64,000 nt of DNA from positions 310,001-374,000 of the forward strand of contig BCIV01000001.1 in NCBI GenBank assembly GCA_001600055.1, in the 5' to 3' direction. The notes beneath the pieces are model-generated. The model searched no databases. It saw only the letters and a list, made by a program, of their open reading frames with translations, and was not told the DNA's origin. The DNA is from Filobasidium wieringae (lineage: Eukaryota > Basidiomycota > Tremellomycetes > Filobasidiales > Filobasidiaceae). Made by a program: the position numbers and the translations under genes. Position 1 is the stretch's first letter, and each line of letters starts with the position of its first letter. Shown in pieces: positions 9,179-19,224 of this stretch.

Positions 9179-11090
9179 TCATAATACTACTCCAAACCCT
9201 TCCAACAGATCGTCCACACCCTCTTCGTGATCCAAATCCCGCTCAACAATATCGCTTTCGCTTCCGTCGTCGTCACTACTAGCTTCACTTTGCCTCACAA
9301 GGATGGGAACAAAGAGAGTGTGATTGGTGATGCGTTGACTAGTCGTCAAGGTAGAGAACGCTGCCGCTAGCGTGCTCTCTTCGCTCCCACTACCCTCGCT
9401 CCCACCACCCTCGCTCCCACTGTCCTCGCTCCCACTGTCCTCGCTCCCACCACCCTCGCTCCCACTGTCCTCGCTCCCACCATCTTCGCTTCCACTGTCC
9501 TCGCTTTCACTGTCCTCGCTTTCACTGTCCTCCTCGTTTCCGCTCTCGTCTCCCTCGTAAGCGGTGTCGTTCCCGCTCTCAGAGCGAGGAGAAGGGAGTT
9601 CTGGAATCCATGTCCCCGAGATCATCTCCACATCTTCTTCAGTCCCCGAGATCATCTCCACATCCTCTTCAGTCCCCGAGATCATCTCCATATCTTCTTC
9701 AGCCAACGATGAAGGCGCAGGCGTTGGGAAAGCAGGCCCCGGAGGTGCTGCGAGTGGGGGGACCGCAAGGGAAGGAGAAGCGTCTTCTTCGTGCATGGAC
9801 CTTGCAGGAGAGGGAGAGTTCGACCTCACGGGAAAGTTCGACTCCACGGGAGAAGCGTTAGAAGGAGAAGCGTCCCCTTCATGAATCGACCTTGTAGGAG
9901 AGGGAGAGTTCGACCTCACGGGAGAAGCGTTGCTAGGAGAAGCGTAGGAGGAAGAAGCGTCTTCTTCATGGATCGATTTCGACTTCACGGGAGAAGCGTT
10001 GGTAGGGGAAGCGTAGGAAGGGGAAGCGTCCTCTTCATGGATCGACCTTGTAGGAGAGGGAGAGTTCGACCTCACGGGAGAGTTCGACCTCACGGGAGAC
10101 TTCGACCTCACGGAAGAAGCGTTGTGCTCTGGTACAGTAATAGGAGAAGGGATCTTCCGTCTTATTCTCCTCCTCTTCCTTTTTGTTGTAACGTTTGTAA
10201 CATTATTATTATCACTACTCTTCCTCTTGCTCGTAATCGGACCCGAAGTATCATCCAAAGGAGTGTAACTACTGAACCAAAGGATGTCAGACCCATCAAT
10301 GACGTAGCCAGCGATTGTGGAGTACGACGTACCAATGAGGAATCTCTAATGCCCTCCACAACCATTCAGGTAATTCAGGTAAGTTTTCACTAACGTCTAG
10401 TACATCTACCTCTTGGATCTCTCGCAAGAGCGTATGGTAGATACGCTCAACACGACTCGCTTCTGCGATCCTCCCGGTTACCAGTTCTGAAGCGGCAACA
10501 CTTGGAGGGAGAGCCTCCACGTTACCATAACCATTCATTATCGACATGCACCACCCCAGATTTCCTCCTTTAATGTGAATCCCTTGTTTCAGAGCGATGG
10601 CCAACTGAGTACGAGGTAGTGAAGACACTAGCAGTCTAGACAGGTCCGGCGAAATCTTATCGGCAACCAGACCCACTCGCGGTGAGTGCTTCCATTTCTT
10701 CAGTTTGGAGGCTGATACGAAGCCATGTCTTGTGACCCACAATGCTGACATAGACTGCTGCTCGCCAGGACTAGGACGAACCTGAGCTTCCTCTCGCATG
10801 TAGTGCAGAATATCCTGATATTCTTTCGGCAAGTCCAAAGGGAGTTCCCATCGTCCGCATAGCTCAGCAAACGAGTCTCCTGCCTCATAGAAAGCAACAT
10901 CTAAGGCTGTATTCAGGAAGGATGGCTCTGTCTTCTTCGAGAAAGCAAGTTCTCCCTGAAATGCGTTGCCTAACAGCCAACAGAGGAGATCAGTCGAAGC
11001 AGACAGGATGTAGTGACTTAGAATGGGTTGTTTGGAACGCATCTTCCTGGCCAAGAGGACCTCTGGGTCGACCGGGCGGAGGATGCTCAT
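9179..11090 (-). CDS. Orphan paralogue A: conserved domain plus Ser/acidic repeat tail
   Basis: Exons 11090..10333 and 10271..9179 (61-nt intron, GTACGT...TTCAG, branch GTCTGACATCC) give 616 residues. Residues 1-253 form a domain shared with gene B about 4 kb away. Matching motifs in A and B: KISPDLSRLLV / YISPDLARLLG; NLGWCMSIM / NLNWCLQRM; RIYHTLLREIQEV / RVYKAMLREIELV; PEWLWRALEIP / PEWLRNMLDIP. After the intron both share Y-(T/I)-P-L...SGP and a basic cluster (KRKRRRIRRK here), probably nuclear localisation. The remaining 300 residues are repeats: SPVRSNSPSPTRS blocks, three EEDVEMISGT units, and long Ser-Glu/Gly runs. I recognise no family. The start at MSILRPVD is the first in-frame ATG. 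Confidence 0.6.
9380..9545. repeat. Short tandem repeats coding Gly/Ser-Glu runs
   Basis: Degenerate 12-15 nt units of TCGCTCCCAC-CCTCC type are repeated across this stretch of gene A. On the minus strand they encode repeats such as SEDSGSEGGGSEDSGSEDS. Length variation between strains is likely. Confidence 0.7.
9613..9702. repeat. Three 30-bp tandem units coding EEDVEMISGT
   Basis: Three near-identical 30-bp units start at about 9613, 9643 and 9673 (CCCCGAGATCATCTCCACAT...). Each encodes ten residues, EEDVEMISGT, on the minus strand inside gene A. The two or three single-base differences between copies suggest fairly recent expansion. Confidence 0.8.
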
Positions 11091-12830
11091 CGTGAAGATA
11101 GCCGACGTATGAGCAGTATTCTCTATATCGACTATATCAACATACAATCAGGCGAGTTCATTGATGATTTGATGACCGTTGTCAATGAATTGATCGTGGT
11201 TGCCAAAACCGCGCGCTATTCGATATTCGATTAGCATCAAACCGTCGAACAACTCTAGATCTCTCGTGGTGGAAGACGACCAGCAGCTGCTTCTGCCATC
11301 ACACAAGCTCAATGATTAGATGGAGCTCTATCTTTCGTCCTGTTATCTTCCTGCTCGTCGGTCCGAGCTTTGTTCTTTCCGCAAGTTAGAATCTGGCACA
11401 CCATTCCGCGGCCGGTAACTACACATCACAAATCGACGTTGTTCGTTTTAATCGAGATCGACCAGGAACTATGGGAAGCCCGCTTCTCACGGAACAATGT
11501 TGTCGAGTGTTATAGCTTACATCAGGAGAAATGATTGATCGCAACCGTAGCAGCAAGATTGATCTTCGATTGTGGATTTCTACCTATCTGCAATCTAACG
11601 CGGAGATTACCGGGTCGGTCATACAACCCAATATCCATCCGGGGATTAAGGTCTTATCGTAAGTCATCCTGATACTGTCAATCAAAACGTATCTGACACT
11701 TCGTGCTCTGTACTATGGCTCGTCCGTTACGATCCACCCTTATTCCTCTCCATTCTTTTCTACACGATCTGCCAATAAGGCCATTCCGGTCGGTCACGAA
11801 CGTTTTCTGTATCGATATTGATCGTCGCATGTTGAAGTTTATGTTCCTGCCTCAATCGGTCATACCATCCGACTGGAGTATCTCCGAATTATCGAAATAG
11901 AGATCGATACGAAATCTTTCACGTCCAAACGTACCTGGTCTTTAGATTGATCCCGCAAGTTCTTCGGACCGCATCAATCAAAGGTCCTTTGAACCGAGAA
12001 TCTTCGATCTTTTCCATTTTTTGGCTCCTCTAGATGAAATCTCGACTTCTGTATGCAGAAATTGGACATCTTACTCGTGGGACCTTAGTAGGTAGGTTGT
12101 TCCGGCTCTGAGACCAGTTAGACGATAGAAATAGGGGTCAAAAAGCGAGCCTGCTTCCTCGGCCAGCGTGGATCGCTCGGCCACGTTCGATGACCGCGAT
12201 TCCTGATGTTGGGCTCGACTCAGGCTGTCGTCAGTATCAGTAGTATTGTAACAGAATACGTCTTGGTCAGATCAATCAATGAGCTTCTGAGTCGTAAAGA
12301 TTGTGCGCCTCGCAAGCGAGGGCTCGTTGCCGTGAACGGCTTTGTGAATTGACTATGCAGATATGCAGAAAATGTATATCCCAAAAGCTCGCGTACTTGA
12401 CCATACGGACTCTGTCTGGACTGCTATAAGATAATGAGGAGACCGAAGTTACCGGGCCCAACCTTATTTGGCTTTGCAATTTGGGATATAGTTGACTTAA
12501 TTTTGTATATATTTATCACCGGTGCTTTGGTCACCTGGTTTTGGTGGAGCCACTGCAGGGTGACCTCATAACTAGGGGATCATGTGTTCAATTCGCAGTG
12601 GCGGCATTATTTATCTTAATTGGCGTTGCTATCGAGGGTAAATGACGGCGGACCTTGGTGCCTTTACGTACCAAGCAATGCCTGACCCCACATGGTAAAA
12701 GATGATGGGGCACCGTTTCTTTTTGCTCTTACTTTCTCTACCCTGTAGCCGGCCATGTACGACATGTATACTGATCAGTATATGATGTGGTCCGAGTAGC
12801 TAATATGACTGACATGACTGAGCTGAGTAG
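11091..12830. other. Long gap upstream of gene A
   Basis: About 1.7 kb with no convincing gene. It contains the promoter side of gene A (toward 11090) and the repeat block at 11983-12143 that recurs upstream of gene B. Around 12540-12605 is a tRNA-like string (rejected, see below). Composition is more AT-rich than the neighbouring conserved genes. Confidence 0.4.
11983..12143. repeat. Diverged repeat block, copy 1 (upstream of gene A)
   Basis: Starts GGTCCTTTGAACCGA and ends ATAGGGGTCAAAAAG, 148 bases between the starts of these two anchors. The same anchors in the same order recur at 16240-16403, 151 bases apart. The sequence between them is poorly conserved. Both copies lie upstream of A/B family members, so they may be shared promoter or leader elements left from duplication of the locus. 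Confidence 0.55.
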
Positions 12831-13166
12831 GTGGTCTACGCGTCCACTACTTGTATCGACTCGCTTTAGCACACCTTCAGGCTTTAGGCTTGCAGCAGGA
12901 TCTACAAACATCCCTTCACTTTCTCGCCAGACAGTTTCGAGCTACTTACCCCGTGGACAGTCTATTGGACACCAAGACCGCCTCAAATTGGGTCTCGGAG
13001 ATGGCTCGGAGACATCCCATGATCATGCATCAAGCTGCTCGATGCATCTATCATGCAACTCACGGACTCTTTCGCGAGGATACTCCAAGACCCCGAGTAT
13101 GAATTCAAGAGCTAACACACGACTCAATAGATCGTGCGGCTTTATAGATTGACTCGGGAAGCATAG
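12831..13166 (+). CDS. Possible exon(s) of an unrecognised plus-strand gene
   Basis: An open stretch 12831..13096 reads like real protein (LYRLALAHLQALGLQQDL, then ASNWVSEMARRHPMIMHQAA and RCIYHATHGLF). It is bounded by an acceptor-like CTGAGTAG and a donor-like GTATGA. A 34-nt gap would join it to 13131..13166 (IVRLYRLTREA, stop). No in-frame ATG precedes it, so at least one upstream exon is missing from my model. Composition (Leu, Ala, His, Arg-rich helices) suggests a folded helical protein. It may be a fragment of a decayed gene. Function unknown. Confidence 0.3.
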
Positions 13167-13689
13167 CCGTCAGTCTCTCTGACGACAGCTCTTATTGCAT
13201 AGCAATACATGATACGGGAATAGATCTCGAAGAGAACGAACGGAAGCCTTCAATATCCTGACCTCAAGCCGAATCGAGATCACTGAGGGAAACCGACCCC
13301 ACTCAAGTTACAATTGACCAGGGTAACTTACCAAAAAGAAATTTCCATACTCAAGATAAAAACCACAAGAGCTGAGTACGAAGCTTGGGGGGGAGCTGAG
13401 TCCCCGCTCATGTGTCAGTTGAGTACCTTCCTCCTGCAGCATTTCGAGCGACTAACACATTGGTATAGGAAGATGTGAAGGGTCGTGCATCAAAACGGCT
13501 AATATCTTGTCTATTAATAATCAGCATCAAGTTGATATGTCATCAGACCATAGGGATTGTAAGGGGGAGCTAAAGGTAGCATTGACGCTTAACGGGATCT
13601 CGAGGACTACGCATTTTTCTATACGTCTGCGTCTCTGAAAACCGCAAGTCAAATTTGCTTTCCAGTACCTCCAATCGTATCGTGGATTA
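13167..13689. other. Intergenic between the putative exon and gene B
   Basis: About 520 bases with no supported gene. It lies just past the 3' end of gene B (minus strand). No clear repeat or RNA was seen. Confidence 0.35.
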
Positions 13690-15830
13690 TCAGATGGATG
13701 TATATTGACCTGCTATCGGACCTCTTCCCGAAATCAACAATCTCTTGGAAAACGAATTGTCTTGCCTGGGCCTCGACACGCAAGAAAAGCTCATTTCAGC
13801 TGTCTTTTCAGGTAGAACATCGGCCGGAGTCTGAATGGTCATAAATCTATTGGTGAATGCAACGTAAGCCTCTGACTCCACGTACGAGAATTGGAGGTAT
13901 CGAAGGGGTATTCAGCGCGTTGTATAATCACTCAAAGCACGACTTGATGGATGTACCCAATGTCATGAATATGATACCGAACGCCAGAAATCTCGTACAG
14001 GAAGTCCTCTCCGTGCAAGTCTGGCATTTCAAGCCATTACTATCGCCCATCTGAATTGCTTTCGGCTTGCGAATTTTCTTCCGTACGGTTTGTCCGCTGT
14101 TCGCTGTTGCCAATGATCTCCTTCCCAGCTTCCCAGCTCTTGTATATTTGCGTTTAGTAGCGGTTTCGTTGTGATAGTCGTATCTAGTCCCATCCGCATC
14201 CCTTACTATTAACGTTTCAACAATGTCAATAGTATCAGCGTTGTGAAGTCACAGCAGACACTCTTACCTCGATACCAAGCAAAAGCCAGGGAGATTACGC
14301 GGCAGAAGTTGAGACAAGACCGGTATCGGCTTCATGATTCAAGGTTCCAGTGAGATATAGTATTCAAGTTCAGTTGGTATCAACACACCTTGCTGATCCG
14401 GCGTGGAGCAAGGGCGAATCTTCAGGCCAGAGAACGGCTGAGCTAGATCTGTGGATTTCCGTCAGCGAATCTCATTGAGATGAACTTCAGCTTGTTACTA
14501 ACCTTCGACCTTCAATCTGTTCCAATCAGTAGCGTCGATATCCAGCTCGTTCAGGGTTCTTCCTATCTCCTGAATCTGGTGTTCCGCAGTCGAGCCGTGC
14601 TGAGCAATTCTATAGAGTTGGAAGCACATCAGAGCACAAATCAGATAGGAAGAAAGAACCATCTTACTCAACAGATTGCGCTGAATTTTCTCCCTATAAC
14701 CCCAATTAGATTTAAGAGCTGGCGCAAGGATACGAGAGAAGCTAACTAACCGAGAGAGGTGATTGCTCGGCTATGATGACGGATTGAGCAGTGCCTTTCT
14801 TCTTGAGTCTGTTCATCCTCCTGTTTCTCTTCTTGTTACGGATCTGGTTCTTGGCCTGGTTGAGTGTTTTCTGGCTCGAGGTTGCCAGAGTCGGACCCGA
14901 AGATGCAAGCGGAATGTAGCTAAAGGGACAGAGGTTCCAAAGGATGTCAATCCGACAGTTCATCGGATCATCGGATATGACGTAGTGAGGATGCAGTTCT
15001 TACCGAGTCGGGATATCCAGCATATTTCGCAACCATTCAGGCGGAGGTAGCTGTTGCTTTCCTGTTTGCTTGACAAGTTCGATTTCACGTAGCATAGCTT
15101 TGTAAACGCGATCAACATCAACATCTTCGGTAGTCCCAACGATATCGGGAGGGATATGACTGGATTTCTGCATCCTTTGGAGACACCAGTTAAGGTTAGG
15201 GGATTCCTTTCCTTGATGCCACGTATGGACTAAACTATCTCTAGGCAAGGACGCAACTGAGACTCTGGCTAGATCAGCTGTGTAGTTCCTCGTTGTAGAC
15301 GTTGTAGGCAGGGAACTCACCCAAAAGTCTGGCTAGATCGGGACTGATATAAAAACACCTTGGAACTAGGTTGGTAGGGCAAACATAACACCTTCGGAAG
15401 CGTTTCATCTTATATGCCGACAACCAGCCATGTTGATCGATCCAACTGACAGCCATGATGATGGTTTCCTCTAATATGATTCCAGCGTACGAGTGAGTAA
15501 ATCCGAGAATGTAACTTGATCTGCAGGCAATGTCACTTACAATTCAGCGATGTAGGAAGTCTCGATACAATGATAAGATCTGTAAGATCTGAGATGTAAG
15601 CAAAAGTTTGAAAATTCAAGATCAAGTGGGCAGGTGGAACGAAATGCTGATGGCCTGGATTCAGTTACGCGCTAACTCGACAGCGTCGGCATCGAACGCA
15701 GTCTGTAACTCCGGGGTCCTTCTCACGAGTCTTCGATATCTTCTACAATACCAGCGACAACTAGAAGAGTCGACCAACTTAATCCTATCAAATGAGCATT
15801 GGTGAGACATCTCTCGCATGACTCAAGAAG
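13690..15830 (-). CDS. Orphan paralogue B of gene A, multi-exon (5' end unresolved)
   Basis: Working model, minus strand: 15830..15727, 15654..15541, 15445..15321, 15262..15004, 14919..14751, 14693..14668, 14609..14503, 14448..14389, 14205..13978, 13930..13886, 13799..13690. All phases agree and the sum is 449 codons in frame, but the first exon lies upstream and is not found. The domain shared with A spans exons 1-4; a basic cluster (NKKRNRRMNRLKKK) follows, as in A. Beyond that B differs from A: EIAQHGSTAEHQIQEIGRTL, DGTRYDYHNETATKRKYTR, a Cys-containing KCQTCTERTSCTRF, and a short tail. Intron positions and the branch TTGACATCC match A at the 15003/10332 intron. The last three exons are the least certain. 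An alternative frame near 15700 (TPELQTAFDADAVELAR) also resembles A, so the 5' part may be misjoined or decaying. Confidence 0.45.
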
Positions 15831-16973
15831 CTAGAAGTCGCGCTGGAAGCCCGATTCCTACGCCAAAAACGGCTGATCGAAAGACCTTGGAGGACTCGTT
15901 GGTTTCGACTTGCACACTTGGATGTCGGAATAAGTCGTAAGCTGTATTGAAGATCGTTAAAATCGATACAACCCGTTAATCGATACTTTTGCTTTCATTC
16001 CGGTGCGTCCCTCTTCACTACCCTCATTTGCGAATCTCACGATAATCGATATCGTCCATGGAGGAAGACCGATCCACGATTACATCTCCACTCTCTTCTT
16101 ACCGTATTATACGTAAGATTAGCGAAGATGAATGGAACAAAAATCACTCCCTGCATTTCCTTCACGATTCATAAGTCCATCAACTCAAAATACGTGAATC
16201 AATCAAGTCCTTCAATCCAATTGGCGGCCGTCAAATCAGGGTCCTTTGAACCGAAAAAGTTCGCAATTTTGGCTAGGTTTGTGTCCTAAAGGTCGTTTTT
16301 GGAGTCATGATATGCGCAGATCGAAGAGCATGTTCGAGAAACGATTGAAAACAAATCAACGCACGGGAGGCGGCAGGAACAGAGCAGAAAATAGGGGTCA
16401 AAAGGCACGGTTTTTGTTCAGCGGTTAGCATATTTGGAAGATGCGTACATCGTCCGCGTTGAAACCTGACCTCATCCACCGGCTGATCTGTTAAGAAGCG
16501 CATTCTGATAGTCAGAAGCACATAAGAAGACCTGGTTTATCTTCGAAGGAAAACATATATCAAGAAATGCAATCAGGAAATACGATCGACTATCCCGACC
16601 GGATATTTCGAACGGGACGATAAGGCTTCAGTACTCCTACAAAAGCATCCCATTTTGAACAATACTTTGCTCGTTGATTAACACATCAAGCTTCTAAGAG
16701 AGCTAGATCTGAAGAGTGTTCATTCAGTTCTCTTCGATCGACGAGTCAACAATATAGACTTGCTGGACACCTCTTTCACATAAGCCAAAAAGTCAATCCA
16801 AAATACCTATCCCTTCGACCGCACTCGTCTTCCGTCCGGCATACACAACCCAATAATTAACGGATACCTTCGAAACATTATATTTTGTCATTTCTCTCTG
16901 CCACAAACTTTAGTCAAACACAACGAGTGAAACCGTCGCGAAGATTCCTTTCCTGATCAACGATCCTTTGTCC
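15831..16973. other. Gap upstream of gene B, downstream of CMK1
   Basis: Holds the missing first exon and promoter of gene B; a minus-strand frame open at about 15960-15825 (for example FRHPSVQVETNESSKVFRSA) could contribute. It also holds repeat copy 2 at 16240. From 16410 to 16973 I see only AT-rich sequence, presumably CMK1 3' flank. Confidence 0.35.
16240..16403. repeat. Diverged repeat block, copy 2 (upstream of gene B)
   Basis: Anchors GGTCCTTTGAACCGA (16240) and ATAGGGGTCAAAAGG (16391) match those of copy 1 at 11983 in order, orientation and spacing (151 versus 148 bases). Both copies are also preceded by a weakly similar stretch with ATTCCGGT and an ATCGATAT-type motif about 220 bases earlier. 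Confidence 0.55.
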
Positions 16974-18805
16974 TCAACCGGTTGTCTCCCGAGCAAGCTC
17001 CGGCTGCCTTCGGACAGGTTGAACTCCTTCTTCGGTAGCAAGTGGGGATCTTGAGACCGGAGTGGCATTTCCACCTGTTTGATACCCAGCAGCATCATGT
17101 CCTTGTCCTCGAATAGATAATCCCTGCATTCCTCCGGCGACACTCTCGGTCTCAGGTGTAGGAGGGTGAGTAGCGAAACCTTCTGATTGTTGACTAGCAA
17201 TAGAGTCCGTTCTACCGAGAGGTGTTGCTCCATTGTTACGTTTGGTGGTAGCGGAAGGAGCGTAGTTTTGCTTGAGATGAGGACCGATATCGTGCTCGGC
17301 TGCGGTATGACCACTTAGCCACTGAAAGACAGCCGCGAATCGTCAGTACGAGAACCGTACAGCGTGTTTGTTCCGCCAGAACAGGTTAATACTAACAGGA
17401 TGCTCGGCAGCTTCGTCCGCGGTCAACCTATCCTCAGCTCTCACTTGGACAAGTCTCTTGATGAAATCCTTGGCTATTGTTCAGAGAGATACCAGGATCA
17501 GCATTTGTGGTTTTTGTACAAGCGCCGAAAGCTACTTACCATCGTCACTAACGTTCCTCCAATATCTCTCATGGAACTCGATCCTTCCCCTCATTGTTTC
17601 CTTGACGAGTTCTTCCGTATCATCCGAGCGGAAGGGTTGATATCCACAAAGCAGGACGTAAGTGATGATTCTGTATTGGTCGTTCGTCAGAATGATGTCC
17701 GATCATGTCCATACACTGAGTGATGACCTACCCCAATGACCACAGATCGCAAGGCTTCCCATGAGGTTTACCAACCAGGACTTCAGGAGCAGCATACCCA
17801 AACGATCCAGCGGCAGTATCAACATAAGGATGTTCGTCGTTCAAATGAGCCGCGCTGGAGATGAAATCTGACGTATCAGTCTGGGATACAAACACTATGA
17901 AGGAGAATGCCGAAACGTTACTCACACTCCAAAGTCACAGATGACTAGATGGCTGTGCTCCTCTTTAGTTTTGAAAAGGATATTCTCAGGCTTGAGGTCT
18001 CGGTGAACTATGTCGTGCTTGTGCAAGTAGCGGACGGTCTCCAAGATCTCGCTGTCATACAAGACACCCTTGAGCAACAGTCTAGAATGCATCTCTTCAG
18101 ACGAGACAAATACGGTGTGAACTTACCGCATGATCTCAACTGCGTCTTTCTCAGTGAACTTTCCACGAGAAGTCAGTCGCTCGAACAGTTCCCCTCCGGT
18201 AGCCAGCTCAAAAGTCAAGTAGTACCTATAAGGAGTCGATCGGTCCCGAAAAGAACGTGGCGACGAGTGGGATACGAGTGAAAGGAAATGAATCGAGGAT
18301 AAGGATGGAGAAGTTAATGGATGTGAATGAGCACGTTTTAGCTCAAATTCTTCTAAAGCAAGTTTCCGATAGTGAGAAGGCTTACTTGTCTCTGCTTTCG
18401 AAATGGTCCCAGCACTTCACGATTCCACGCCAGTCTAGACCTTTCAACACCTCGATCTCATCGAATACGGCGTCTTCATTTCCCTTGACCAACTTCTTGG
18501 GGATGACTTTGAGCGCAACGGAGCGGGTGGGAGGACCTGGGGGTGGAGCTTTGTGCCATGTTGCCCGTACGACTTTACCGAATGAACCTGTTCCCAAAAT
18601 CTAGACCCTTTCGATGTTTAGTTATGTCGGACAAGTTTCAGGTTGATGACAGGAGGCTTACTCCTTGAAGAGTATATTCCTTCTTCTTAGCTATACAGGG
18701 GTACGATAGACACAATCGGTCAGCAATAACTTCCGGACGATCGGGCACGAGCCATTGCGTACCAAATGACGCCGGTTGCGAGAGGATGTGATCTCTGATT
18801 CCCAT
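16974..18805 (-). CDS. CMK1: Calcium/calmodulin-dependent-type protein kinase
   Basis: Nine exons (18805..18763, 18690..18662, 18600..18386, 18225..18127, 18051..17926, 17854..17732, 17670..17540, 17473..17397, 17321..16974) give 396 residues in frame. All catalytic marks are present: Gly loop GTGSFGKV (27-34), VALK (Lys55), HRDLKPEN (145-152), DFG (168-170), [11 protein letters not shown], then DLWSLG and the CaMK-type [15 protein letters not shown] end of the domain. The C-terminal tail (about 100 residues) is Thr/Gly/Gln-rich. After the kinase domain, where fungal CMKs carry a FNARK-type basic hydrophobic calmodulin-binding segment, this protein has [12 protein letters not shown], so calmodulin control is doubtful. 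Divergent from GWT1. Confidence 0.9.
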
Positions 18806-19224
18806 TGTGAGTTGTGTTGCTTTACCAGTCTATTGAGAAGTGTTTGTCGAGTGAGTTCGAGAATGAAACGAGGATAAAGCACGTCGACGAAGATGATGTG
18901 ATACCGTTTTGCTATTTCTAGATCGTGGAGCAGTACGGGGACGATAACCGAGCTAGCGAGATAACGAATATGCGTTTATACCTTCCCACGTGAGCGACAT
19001 CTCTAGATCCAGCAACCCCAGAAGTAAGGCATCTCATTTGCACGAAATGTGCAGAGTATCGAGAAAATACCAAACCTCATTTGATAGCCCGGATACTTTG
19101 GAAATCCTATCGGGAATCTGGAATCCACCTGCAAGTTGTCCTGTGTACTAGAATTAGGAGGCGTTCGCTGAGCCATGCGATGTACAATAATTACTCATCC
19201 AGTTTCCTGCGTGCTTCCGCCTTG
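18806..19224. promoter_or_regulatory. Divergent intergenic region (CMK1 / GWT1)
   Basis: These 419 bases separate two divergent starts. In-frame codons continue upstream of the GWT1 ATG (an alternative ATG at about 19180 would add 15 residues), but the chosen start matches the family. No other feature seen. Confidence 0.4.

Noticed and set aside
9372..9560. Plus-strand Ser/Pro/Leu-only frame.
   Set aside because: It is the reverse of the Ser-Glu repeat tail of gene A.
12540..12605. tRNA-like string with a CAT anticodon context and a TTCAATTC T-loop match, also pairable GCCACTG/CAGTGGC ends.
   Set aside because: Anticodon stem and acceptor stem do not pair in a standard tRNA; the self-pairing ends give a molecule of the wrong length. 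At best a decayed fragment.
3512..16973. Mobile element or retrotransposon in the orphan island.
   Set aside because: No reverse transcriptase, integrase, transposase, LTR or target-site duplication could be seen; only the two upstream anchor blocks repeat.
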